A DNA stretch of 28,938 bases from an uncultured bacterium (GTDB taxonomy: Bacteria; Bacteroidota; Ignavibacteria; Ignavibacteriales; Melioribacteraceae), in assembly GCA_937936675.1 (NCBI GenBank), contig CALDDL010000354.1, positions 1 to 28,938 of the forward strand, in the 5' to 3' direction. The position numbers and the translations under genes were made by a program. Within the stretch, counting starts at the first letter, position 1. Every line of letters starts with the position of its first letter. This document shows, one piece after another, positions 15,368 to 23,421 of this stretch. The notes under the pieces were generated by a model. It was given only the letters and a program-made list of their open reading frames with translations. It ran no database searches and was not told the DNA's origin.

Positions 15368-16174
15368 TCAAAAACTCGGATTGAGAGATTCATCTTTATT
15401 GAACTTTCTATGTAGCTCTTTGTCTTCGTATTTATCTTCAGGGGAGGAGAGTTCTTCTGAAGTATATCCGCTGCGGATTCGATTAATGGTAACTATCGAC
15501 TTGAGTTTATCTACTGAATAATCAATTCGCCAAGTCCTGTAGGCTAGTTCAAATACATCTCCTAATTTCGATACTCGTTTGCGAGAATTATCATCGGGCT
15601 TAAATTCCAATTGAAGCCGAGCGAAATTCATAAGTTTTATTTCGGCATTTTTCTCTAACCAATCACATGCTTTTGCGGCACACGAAGAAAATATCACTTC
15701 ATATTTATCACCAATGTCAGTTTTAACCCATCCTGTTGATGAATATGGAAATGAATCGGAATAGGGGAGATATGGTTTAATATCCAGCACCGGAGAGCCA
15801 TCTAATATATCAGATTCGCTAATGAAAATTTTTAGTCCGCTAATCCTTTCGAGTTTTACACAGCTTATTCCGATAGGATTAGGTCGATGAGGAGAGCGAG
15901 AAGCAAAAACTCCAACTTTCTTATCCAAATGGCGAGGTGGATTTACCATAGTTTTCCAATTTTCATTTAAATGAAAAATATATATAACCCAGATTCTATC
16001 GAATCCTTCAAGTTCTTTAATTGCTTGTTGAAAATTATTTCCCGATTCTAAGTTGATATAGGAGATAGAATCACCTGCGAGAACCCCCTGACGGGGAGTC
16101 TCGTACCGGTGTTTAAAATCTGATTTAATATATCCGATTGGAGTAAATGAGAACTGGTTATTATTATTTTTCAA
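15368..16174 (-). CDS. trmO: tRNA (N6-threonylcarbamoyladenosine(37)-N6)-methyltransferase TrmO
   Basis: This is a 268-residue protein of the TsaA/YaeB/VirR family, which uses S-adenosylmethionine to methylate t6A at position 37 of certain tRNAs. The N-terminal TsaA beta barrel (about 8-145) shows FTPIGYIKSDFKHRYETPRQ, ELEGFDRIWVIYIFH and GVFASRSPHRPNPIGISCVK, the last being the most conserved family stretch, then DILDGSPVLDIKPYLPY. A C-terminal domain of about 115 residues follows, as in the E. coli enzyme, with QLEFKPDDNSR and YRTWRIDYSV. Its start overlaps the end of the DUF3298-type lipoprotein gene by 11 nt. Confidence 0.9.
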   Translation of the reverse strand: MKNNNNQFSFTPIGYIKSDFKHRYETPRQGVLAGDSISYINLESGNNFQQAIKELEGFDRIWVIYIFHLNENWKTMVNPPRHLDKKVGVFASRSPHRPNPIGISCVKLERISGLKIFISESDILDGSPVLDIKPYLPYSDSFPYSSTGWVKTDIGDKYEVIFSSCAAKACDWLEKNAEIKLMNFARLQLEFKPDDNSRKRVSKLGDVFELAYRTWRIDYSVDKLKSIVTINRIRSGYTSEELSSPEDKYEDKELHRKFNKDESLNPSF

Positions 16175-16964
16175 AGACGAATTTCAAAGCTCCATCTTTA
16201 TTAATAATATTTTCTATATCACTGTAAGGAATTTTGATTTCAAATTGGCCGAATGCATAAGGGGCAATTTCATATTGATTATACATAAATGATAGTGAAT
16301 CCTTCTCGAGGAGAAAATTCTCATTTAATGAGAATCTATTATTCTCGAACCAGAAACCTGCATCTTCTAAATTGTCATTCGGTTCCAAATTATTTTTCAA
16401 CCGAAAATATTTCTCTGCACGCTGCCTCAATATTTCTTTATAGCCTGGATTAAATATTTCATTCAAAGTAATTTGTTTGCCGGTAGTGGCATCGAAATTA
16501 TAATTAATAAGATAGGTCATACCATGAGCACCGCCTGTAAATTGATATTGATTAACAACAAATGTAAAAAGATTATTCTCATTCATTGCCACATTAATTT
16601 TTCTATCAAGAGCTACATTAAATGGATAACCCATTTCGATTGATCCGGGGACTTCACGTTTGAAATCACTTAAGGTAGAATCATATAATTCTTCTATGCT
16701 ATTAACCTTATATTCTCCCATAATAGGTGCATTGTAGATTTGAGAAAGATATTTATTAATCGAATCTTTTGCCGCAGGTGTAGGTGCATTATCTAAAACT
16801 ATAATCTCAATATTAAAATCCACCGCACGCATACTATCCGCTTCGTATAACTTTTTGAAAGTTTTAGTATGATAATCGATTTTTGCTTCTTTCTTCTGCC
16901 CGCAGGCGGTAAAAGAACCTAATAAAATAACCACAGAAAAAAATAAAAAATATTTTTTACTCAT
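16164..16964 (-). CDS. DUF4163/DUF3298-type lipoprotein
   Basis: From the ATG at 16964 this is a 266-residue lipoprotein: MSKKYFLFFSVVILLGSFTAC ends in a lipobox with Cys21 as lipidation site. A second ATG at 16973 adds only Met-Asn-Thr; the AGAG just upstream of it is better spaced (9 nt) for the start chosen here. The mature part has the pattern of DUF4163 followed by DUF3298, as in PdaC/RsiV-like extracytoplasmic domains: FTFVVNQYQFTGGAHGMTYL, then NYNFDATTGKQITLNEIF, and a final YEIAPYAFGQFEIKIPYSDI. These domains are linked to peptidoglycan-related and lysozyme-sensing proteins in other bacteria. The function here is not proven. It follows the alcohol dehydrogenase by about 20 nt. Confidence 0.82.
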   Translation of the reverse strand: MSKKYFLFFSVVILLGSFTACGQKKEAKIDYHTKTFKKLYEADSMRAVDFNIEIIVLDNAPTPAAKDSINKYLSQIYNAPIMGEYKVNSIEELYDSTLSDFKREVPGSIEMGYPFNVALDRKINVAMNENNLFTFVVNQYQFTGGAHGMTYLINYNFDATTGKQITLNEIFNPGYKEILRQRAEKYFRLKNNLEPNDNLEDAGFWFENNRFSLNENFLLEKDSLSFMYNQYEIAPYAFGQFEIKIPYSDIENIINKDGALKFVFEK

Positions 16965-16985
16965 AGTATTCATCTCTATTATTAA

Positions 16986-18032
16986 TTATTTCAAAGTTGC
17001 CATATCAATTACAAAACGATAATGAACATCTCCGGCAATAGTTTTATCAAATGCTTCATTAATTTTATCGATCGGAATAATTTCCACATCGGCGGTAATA
17101 TTATTAAGACCGCAGTAATCGAGCATTTCTTGAGTTTCTTCTAACCCGCCAATCAATGAACCTTGAATGGTTTTATTTCCCATAACAAGACTCATTGCAT
17201 GAACGGGAGTTGGAACGGGAGGAACTCCGAGACAAACCATAACACCATTTACACCAAGAAGCTGCATATATTTATTATAATCATGCTGAGCAGAAACGGT
17301 ATTAATTATAAAATTAAAATAACCAGTGTATTTATTGAATTGTTCTTCGTCCGTTGTAAGAACAAAATTAGCTGCACCTAATTTTTTAGCATCTTTTTCT
17401 TTTTCCGGTGATGTGCTAAGCATTGTAACTTCGGCACCTAAGGAAGAAGCAATCTTTACGGCCATGTGACCTAAACCGCCAAGACCAAGAACTGCCACTT
17501 TATCACCTTCGCCAATTCTCCATCTCATAATTGGTGAATAAGTTGTAATTCCTGCACAAAGAAGCGGAGCTACTTTATCTAAAGGGAGGTTTTCGGGAAT
17601 GCGTAAAACAAAATGTTCATCAACTACGATTTGATCTGAATAACCACCTTGAGTGAAAGTCTCTTTTCCTCTTTCTTGAGAGCCATAAGTACCAATCATA
17701 CCCTCGGCGCAAAATTGTTCCTGACCTGCCTCGCAGCTTGGACATGAATGACATGAATCAACAAGACAACCGACTCCGACAGTATCGCCCACAGCATATT
17801 TTGTAACATCATTACCTACTTCTAATACTTTGCCGACAATTTCATGACCGGGAACTAATGGATAATTAGTAGGAAACCATTCGCTGCGCGCGAAATGAAT
17901 ATCTGAATGGCAAACTCCACAATAAAGTATTTTTATATGGACATCTTTAGGTCCTACTTCTCTTCTCTCAAAATTCCAAGGTTCTAATGGTGTTGTTGCA
18001 GATTTTGCTGCATATCCTTTTGTTGGTATCAT
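16986..18032 (-). CDS. Zinc-dependent alcohol dehydrogenase, YahK/cinnamyl-alcohol type
   Basis: This is a 348-residue medium-chain dehydrogenase/reductase. The catalytic zinc ligands are Cys41 (GVCHSD), His63 (PGHE) and Cys159 (LLCAGITTY). The structural-zinc lobe has Cys94, Cys97, Cys100 and Cys108. The nucleotide loop is GLGGLG (183-188). The segment after the second Rossmann strand (MLSTSPEK) has Ser rather than Asp, which in this family favours NADPH, so the enzyme probably reduces aldehydes. A GGAG (AAAAGGAGAAGT) precedes the ATG by 5 nt. It is the first gene of a three-gene minus-strand unit and is divergent from the hybrid sensor gene; the 165-nt gap between them is very AT-rich and holds no promoter I can call. 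Confidence 0.92.
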   Translation of the reverse strand: MIPTKGYAAKSATTPLEPWNFERREVGPKDVHIKILYCGVCHSDIHFARSEWFPTNYPLVPGHEIVGKVLEVGNDVTKYAVGDTVGVGCLVDSCHSCPSCEAGQEQFCAEGMIGTYGSQERGKETFTQGGYSDQIVVDEHFVLRIPENLPLDKVAPLLCAGITTYSPIMRWRIGEGDKVAVLGLGGLGHMAVKIASSLGAEVTMLSTSPEKEKDAKKLGAANFVLTTDEEQFNKYTGYFNFIINTVSAQHDYNKYMQLLGVNGVMVCLGVPPVPTPVHAMSLVMGNKTIQGSLIGGLEETQEMLDYCGLNNITADVEIIPIDKINEAFDKTIAGDVHYRFVIDMATLK

Positions 18033-18197
18033 ACTTCTCCTTTTATTTTAATCAGACAATCAATCTAAGTATAATTAATTTATTCTGCTAAAAAAAATTA
18101 AATAATTCATAGAAATAATCAATTTATAATTAAATGAATAGAAAATAGATATAAACCGTAATCTTTATTAAATTGTAGTTTCTCAATACCAAAAATT

Positions 18198-21100
18198 ATG
18201 TCTAGATCAATAAAATTTCTGATATTACCGATTCTATTGCTTTCGGGAATAATTTTTTCGCAGAGCAATTATAAAATTAATCAAATAACCACAGAAGATG
18301 GTTTAATTAATAATACCGTTAGTTGTGTATATCAAGATAGCCGTGGGTTTATATGGATTGGCAGCAATGCGGGGCTGCAAAGATATGACGGAATTAATTT
18401 TATTAATTACAGAGAAAAATCAAGTAACCCCAATTCGCTCTCTAATAATTATGTAAATAAAATAATTGAAGATTCACATGGTTATATATGGGTAGGTACT
18501 GTTGGCGGTGGTTTAAACAGATTAGACCCTTCCACGGGAATATTCAAACGATATAATATAATTTTTAATGATAAAAATAGTTTTCCGCATATTGTTGTTA
18601 AAGATATTTTTATTGATAAGAATAATGAATTATGGATTGCTTCTCCATTTGCATTTTCAAAATATAGTTACGAGGAAGATAATTTTAAAAATTACTTTGC
18701 CGGCGGTCCCACCTATAATCCCGAAATGATTAATTATGTTATAAATCTAAGAGAGAAGGGGAATATAATAGCTGAAGCTATTAGAGTCCGGGATAATTCC
18801 AAAATATCTAAACCGTTCGTTATCAAAAAAAAGAAAAAAGTGATTGTTGTTTCTGAAGGAGAGTTGCCTAATGGAGATATTTTCGATTATGGCACTATTA
18901 CAAATTTAGCAGGTAAAATTATCTGGAATATGGAATGGGCAAAAAGCAAAAATGCAGGAGGCAGCGATAAAAACAGAATATGTTATGATGTAATAGAATT
19001 AGAAGCCGGCGAATATAAACTTAATTATGTAACTGATAATGATCATTCTTACAATCGTTGGAATCTGACTCCTCCGGATTATCCTGATTTTTGGGGGATA
19101 CAAGTATTAAATTTTTCAATCTCCGAAGAAGAAAAAATTCAGAGACTAATTGCCAATAAGATTATGCGTAATGGACTTGCATCTTCCGAGTTGAATAAAA
19201 TAGATGAATTTTCAGATGGTCGCTTATGGATTGCAACATCTAATGGAATTAGCATTTTTGATTCAAGAACCGGCAAATTCGATAATATTATTCCATCAGA
19301 ATTAAATTCAGAATTTAAGAACAATAATTCAATTGAATTTATTTGGGAAAACAGTCCAGAAAAAGAAGTGATTGCATTAACAAGTAAGGGGGCATTTATT
19401 TTTATTGATCGTGAAACATTTCGAATAAAAACCGCAATGCTAAATTTAAAATTTCCATATATGTGGCAAAGTGCTATTGAATTTGAAAAAGGGAAATTAT
19501 GGCTTTTTTCAGAAAATAACGGAATTTTTCGATTTGATATAAAGACTAGAGAATTATTACCACTTAAATTGGGAAAAGAAATTTATTTTGATTTTGAAAT
19601 GAATGCTCTGGTAAGTTTATTGAAAGATAAGGAAGGAGCACTTTGGATCCCGACCGCTCACGAAGGAATAAAAATAGTAAGAAAAAATAATCCCGAATTC
19701 CATTCACTTTTTTCAAAAACAATTGATAAGAACTTAAGCGGACTTGGACCTGTTTCATCAATTCTTACTCAATCAAACGGGAATTTATGGCTTGGGACAA
19801 ATGGCAGAGGTCTCTATTTTTTTAATAAATCAAATTCTTCATTAACTAATTTTAGTTTTACTGAAAAAGATCAACTAAACAACGCTTCGAATCATATTAA
19901 TAAAATTTTCTATGGGAGCAAAGGAGATTTATGGCTTGGTTCGGGAGATGGTTTAATTCAATTCAATCCAAGAGATAACAGTTACAAAAGAATAGAAAAT
20001 AAGTATAAAGACAATCAAAATACCGCAGTATATTCTATTTTCGAAGACAATGACGAATCTCTTTGGTATGGAATAGGTGATATTTTAGTTAAATATAATA
20101 AAGCCTCCGGCATTGAAGAGCATTATAAAGTGGAACCGCCTTACACTTTTGTAATTCCATATCCATCAATAACCGGGATAATTCCTTACGGTAATGATAA
20201 ACTATGGGTTCTTACATGGTGGGGATTATTTAGTTTTGATAAAAACTTAAAACGCTGGACATATTATGAAGATATGAATGAAAAATTTCCAATTAGTAAT
20301 CAATATTGGACTATTACAGAAGACAATGATGGAATTATTTGGCTCGGTTCTCTTATCGAAGGATTAAAATATTACAATCCAAAAACAAAAAAATTCGGAA
20401 AATATACAATCGAGGACGGCCTTCCTTCAAATAAAATAAACTCTATAATCTGTTTAAACAATGGGAAGTTTTGGCTAGGCACTGAAAAAGGTCTCACCTT
20501 ATTTGATAAGAAAGATAAACGATTTATTAATTTCACTAAAGAAGATGGATTACCAAGTAATAATTATTTCAGAAATTCTTTTACTATTTCGGATAAGAAG
20601 GAAATATTTTTAGGGAGTAATAATGGAATAATCTTTTTTAATCCATACAAAATAGTGGTTGACGAAAATCTTTCCGAAGTCCGGTTAAGCGAAATAAAAA
20701 TTTTTAATAAAAGGAATGATAGCGGAAAACTATATACTTATACCAATAAAATAGAGATAGATTACGAGCAAAATGTTTTTACGATTGTCTATTCAATGCT
20801 AAATTTTAAGAATCCATTTGAAAACAGATACAAATATAAAATGGAAGGCTTTGATAAAAATTGGATAGATGCGGGAAATAAAAATGAGGTTACATACACA
20901 AACCTTGATCCGGGTGAATATACTTTTAAAGTGATTGGTTATAATAATGGTGAGTGGAATAAAAAACCGCTTGAATTATCATTAATTATTAATCCGCCAT
21001 GGTATAGGACTTGGTGGGCATATATATTATATGGACTTATATTCGTTTCTCTTTATTTATCAGCGCGCAGATTTGAATTAAATAAAATCAGTCTAAAGAA

Positions 21101-22700
21101 CGATTTGAGAATTCAGAAGCTAGAAGCAGACAAATTAAAAGAGACTGACCGTGTTAAATCAAATTTCTTTGCAAATATTTCGCATGAATTCAGAACTCCG
21201 CTTACATTAATATTGGAACCGGTGGAAAAACTAATTTCTAAGACCGCAGATTTTAGAACGAAACAAACTTTGGAGATGGTTCAAAGAAATTCTAAACAAT
21301 TACTGCAATTAATTAATCAGTTATTAGACTTATCGAAATTAGAATCAGGCAGCATGAAACTTTCGATAATAAGGAAAGATTTTGTCCCTTTTTTCAAAGG
21401 CACTGCTGCATCATTCGATTCCCTTGCAATGGTAAGAGAAATTGATTATAACGTATATTCGGATGTTGATTCATTAATTATATCCTTTGATCCTGATAAA
21501 ATTCAAAAGATAATTAACAATCTTATTTCAAATGCATTAAAATTTACTCCAAAGGGAGGAAAAGTAAATTGTGAATTAATCTCAGATATAGAAAATATTA
21601 AAATAAAAATTTCTGATACCGGAATAGGGATAGAAGAGGAGAATAAGGAACGTATATTCGATCGATTTTATCAAGTGGATTCGAGCAAAACGCGGGAACA
21701 TGAGGGAAGCGGAATCGGTCTTGCACTCACCAAAGAACTAGTGGAAATTCATCATGGAAAAATTGAGTTAACTTCCTCTCCTGAGTTTAAAACAATTTTT
21801 ATAGTATCAATTCCTATCGATGATTCATTATATATAGATTCTGAAATAGGAGATGGAAAGATATCTGAAAATGAATTTGTAGTCTTGAATATTGATAATG
21901 ATTCAAAAATAATTGCAAATAAAATTGATTACGAAAATAAACCCGTTGTTTTATTAGTTGAAGATAATGCTGATATGCGAAAGTTTATTATTGAAGTATT
22001 GTCTCCTCGATTTAATATAATTGAATCTGTAAACGGAGAAGAAGGAATAAAAGAGGCTATAGAAAAAATTCCTGATATAATTATTAGTGATGTTATGATG
22101 CCAATGAAAGACGGTTATCAACTTTGTAAGGAAATTAAATCTGAACCGATAACAAGTCATATACCTGTAATATTGCTTACCGCAAAAGCCGCAATTGAAA
22201 ATAAGATCGAAGGATTAGAAATTGGGGCAGATGATTATCTTGTAAAACCCTTTAATTCAAACGAGCTAATTGCGCGAATTACAAACCTCATAGGATTAAG
22301 AGAAAAACTTCAGAAAAAACTATTATCAGAGATAAATGATAAAGAGTTTATTCACATATCAGATTACAAAGGACTAACGAAACATGATAAAGAATTGATA
22401 TCAAGGATTATAGATAAATTAGAAGAAAATTATTCCGATCCAAATTATGATGTCGAAAAATTAGGAGGGGATCTAGGATACAGTTCATCAACACTTCGAA
22501 GAAAGACCGGTGCTTTGCTAAATAAATCTCCAAATGAATTTATACGTTATTTCAGATTACAAAAAGCATTAAAATTAATTACCGAAGAAGGTAAAAACGT
22601 TTCGGAAACTGCATTTGAGAGCGGGTTTAATAGTATTTCTTATTTTTCTAAATGTTTCACCGAAGAATTTGGTAAAAATCCTTCAGAATTTATAAAATAA
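18198..22700 (+). CDS. Hybrid two-component system sensor kinase/response regulator/AraC activator with inserted propeller domain
   Basis: This is a 1500-residue one-protein signalling system. A signal peptide (to about residue 21) is followed by a periplasmic two-component-regulator propeller (about 25-850) with many xGLxxNxV and W(I/V)G repeats. A Y_Y_Y immunoglobulin-like domain (about 858-930) and one membrane span (about 940-957) follow. The kinase has HisKA with phospho-acceptor His996 (SHEFRTPL) and HATPase with N-box NNLISNALKF and G-boxes DTGIGI and GSGIGLALTKE. A receiver (about 1248-1365) has phospho-acceptor Asp1298 (ISDVMMPMKDGY), and an AraC-type double helix-turn-helix occupies about 1400-1500. 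Such proteins in Bacteroidota usually control polysaccharide use. Here no glycan locus adjoins it. Residues about 175-312 do not look like propeller blades. No Shine-Dalgarno is visible. Confidence 0.95.
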   Translation: MSRSIKFLILPILLLSGIIFSQSNYKINQITTEDGLINNTVSCVYQDSRGFIWIGSNAGLQRYDGINFINYREKSSNPNSLSNNYVNKIIEDSHGYIWVGTVGGGLNRLDPSTGIFKRYNIIFNDKNSFPHIVVKDIFIDKNNELWIASPFAFSKYSYEEDNFKNYFAGGPTYNPEMINYVINLREKGNIIAEAIRVRDNSKISKPFVIKKKKKVIVVSEGELPNGDIFDYGTITNLAGKIIWNMEWAKSKNAGGSDKNRICYDVIELEAGEYKLNYVTDNDHSYNRWNLTPPDYPDFWGIQVLNFSISEEEKIQRLIANKIMRNGLASSELNKIDEFSDGRLWIATSNGISIFDSRTGKFDNIIPSELNSEFKNNNSIEFIWENSPEKEVIALTSKGAFIFIDRETFRIKTAMLNLKFPYMWQSAIEFEKGKLWLFSENNGIFRFDIKTRELLPLKLGKEIYFDFEMNALVSLLKDKEGALWIPTAHEGIKIVRKNNPEFHSLFSKTIDKNLSGLGPVSSILTQSNGNLWLGTNGRGLYFFNKSNSSLTNFSFTEKDQLNNASNHINKIFYGSKGDLWLGSGDGLIQFNPRDNSYKRIENKYKDNQNTAVYSIFEDNDESLWYGIGDILVKYNKASGIEEHYKVEPPYTFVIPYPSITGIIPYGNDKLWVLTWWGLFSFDKNLKRWTYYEDMNEKFPISNQYWTITEDNDGIIWLGSLIEGLKYYNPKTKKFGKYTIEDGLPSNKINSIICLNNGKFWLGTEKGLTLFDKKDKRFINFTKEDGLPSNNYFRNSFTISDKKEIFLGSNNGIIFFNPYKIVVDENLSEVRLSEIKIFNKRNDSGKLYTYTNKIEIDYEQNVFTIVYSMLNFKNPFENRYKYKMEGFDKNWIDAGNKNEVTYTNLDPGEYTFKVIGYNNGEWNKKPLELSLIINPPWYRTWWAYILYGLIFVSLYLSARRFELNKISLKNDLRIQKLEADKLKETDRVKSNFFANISHEFRTPLTLILEPVEKLISKTADFRTKQTLEMVQRNSKQLLQLINQLLDLSKLESGSMKLSIIRKDFVPFFKGTAASFDSLAMVREIDYNVYSDVDSLIISFDPDKIQKIINNLISNALKFTPKGGKVNCELISDIENIKIKISDTGIGIEEENKERIFDRFYQVDSSKTREHEGSGIGLALTKELVEIHHGKIELTSSPEFKTIFIVSIPIDDSLYIDSEIGDGKISENEFVVLNIDNDSKIIANKIDYENKPVVLLVEDNADMRKFIIEVLSPRFNIIESVNGEEGIKEAIEKIPDIIISDVMMPMKDGYQLCKEIKSEPITSHIPVILLTAKAAIENKIEGLEIGADDYLVKPFNSNELIARITNLIGLREKLQKKLLSEINDKEFIHISDYKGLTKHDKELISRIIDKLEENYSDPNYDVEKLGGDLGYSSSTLRRKTGALLNKSPNEFIRYFRLQKALKLITEEGKNVSETAFESGFNSISYFSKCFTEEFGKNPSEFIK

Positions 22701-22701
22701 A

Positions 22702-22735
22702 AAAAACCGCCATAGATAATATCATGGCGGTTTTT
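22702..22735. terminator. Bidirectional intrinsic terminator between hybrid sensor gene and dps
   Basis: A 12-bp perfect stem (AAAAACCGCCAT, 22702-22713, with ATGGCGGTTTTT, 22724-22735) encloses a 10-nt loop. Flanking A and T runs let it act on both strands. It lies between two convergent genes, 2 nt after one stop and 32 nt after the other. Confidence 0.93.
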
Positions 22736-22766
22736 GATAATTCTGAAAAGCTATTTACTTTTATGG

Positions 22767-23237
22767 TTACTTCTGTACCATAGATTTGAGCATCCAAACA
22801 TGTTTATCATATTTTTCTGCAAGAGAATAAAGCTGACCGGCAGTTACTTCATCTCCAAGGTCCTGTACTTTAGAGCCTGCATCCTTAATTCTTACTGTTA
22901 AAAATTCATAATCGTTTGCAATATTTTCAGTCATCTGATATTGATCAGGATAGTTATTTTCTTTTTCTTCTGTTATACCGGAAAGTTTAAGGAATTCATT
23001 CATTGAGCCTGGAGCAAATACTCCAAGAGCACGAATTTTCTCAGCGATTTCATCCACATCTAAAGCTAATTCGGTATATAATTCTTCGAATTTCACGTGG
23101 AGCGCAAAGAATTGACTGCCTGTAATGTTCCAGTGATAATTTCTTACTTTTACGTATAAAACCTGCTCATCTGCTAATATTGGTTTCAATAATTCAGCAA
23201 TTTCGTTTTTTACTTCTGATTTAAGTTGAGTTTTCAT
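22767..23237 (-). CDS. dps: Dps family DNA-binding/ferritin-like protein
   Basis: This is a 156-residue protein expected to form a 12-subunit shell that oxidises and stores iron and protects DNA from peroxide. The ferroxidase residues are present with family spacing: His35 (NYHWNITG), His47 (FFALH), Asp62 and Glu66 (LDVDEIAEKIRALG). The short N-terminus (MKTQLKSEVKNEIAEL) is only mildly basic, so DNA binding is less certain than iron handling. AAAAGGAG lies 7 nt before the ATG. A sigma-54-type promoter lies just upstream, and the divergent gene encodes a sigma-54 activator, which points to inducible rather than housekeeping expression. The gene stops at the bidirectional terminator. Confidence 0.94.
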   Translation of the reverse strand: MKTQLKSEVKNEIAELLKPILADEQVLYVKVRNYHWNITGSQFFALHVKFEELYTELALDVDEIAEKIRALGVFAPGSMNEFLKLSGITEEKENNYPDQYQMTENIANDYEFLTVRIKDAGSKVQDLGDEVTAGQLYSLAEKYDKHVWMLKSMVQK

Positions 23238-23273
23238 AACGATTCTCCTTTTAATTATGTTTACTAATAGATA

Positions 23274-23290
23274 TGCAAAGAGCGTACCAA
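23274..23290 (-). promoter_or_regulatory. Sigma-54 (-24/-12) promoter driving dps
   Basis: The minus strand reads TTGGTACGCTCTTTGCA, against the known consensus YTGGCACGNNNNTTGCW: one mismatch, T for C after the GG. The invariant GG and GC are separated by exactly 10 nt. The predicted start is at 23263, which gives a 26-nt leader with AAAAGGAG in front of the dps ATG at 23237. Confidence 0.7.
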
Positions 23291-23304
23291 ATAAATTAAT
23301 TTCG

Positions 23305-23341
23305 TTAAGTTGTTTTAATATAACAACTTAAGTTGTTATAT
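23305..23341. promoter_or_regulatory. Palindromic operator/enhancer site upstream of dps
   Basis: Positions 23318-23341 form a perfect 24-nt palindrome centred on CTTAAG, with ends ATATAAC and GTTATAT. A half-site, TTAAGTTGTT, is repeated in direct orientation at 23305-23314 and 23328-23337 (offset 23 bp). The palindrome is centred about 67 bp upstream of the predicted sigma-54 start, close to where enhancer-binding activators dock. Confidence 0.6.
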
Positions 23342-23363
23342 GCAAAAATAAATTGATAAAATC

Positions 23364-23401
23364 ACGAAATTTCGTTATATATATAACTAAATATAGTTAT
23401 A
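23364..23401. promoter_or_regulatory. Second cluster of palindromes before the sigma-54 activator gene
   Basis: Three overlapping or adjacent palindromes occur here: ACGAAATTTCGT (23364-23375), GTTATATATATAAC (23374-23387), and an inverted repeat with arms TATAACTA and TAGTTATA (23382-23389 and 23394-23401) around 4 nt. TATAAC/GTTATA ends are shared with the larger palindrome at 23318-23341. The cluster ends 20 nt before the activator ATG, so it could serve autoregulation. Confidence 0.5.
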
Positions 23402-23421
23402 AACGTAATATCGGTGGAGAA

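Noticed and set aside
23353..23421. Longer N-terminus for the sigma-54 activator, from the ATG at 23353
   Set aside because: It would run through the palindromes and add residues rich in Tyr, Ile and Lys with no family counterpart, and that ATG has no ribosome-binding site.
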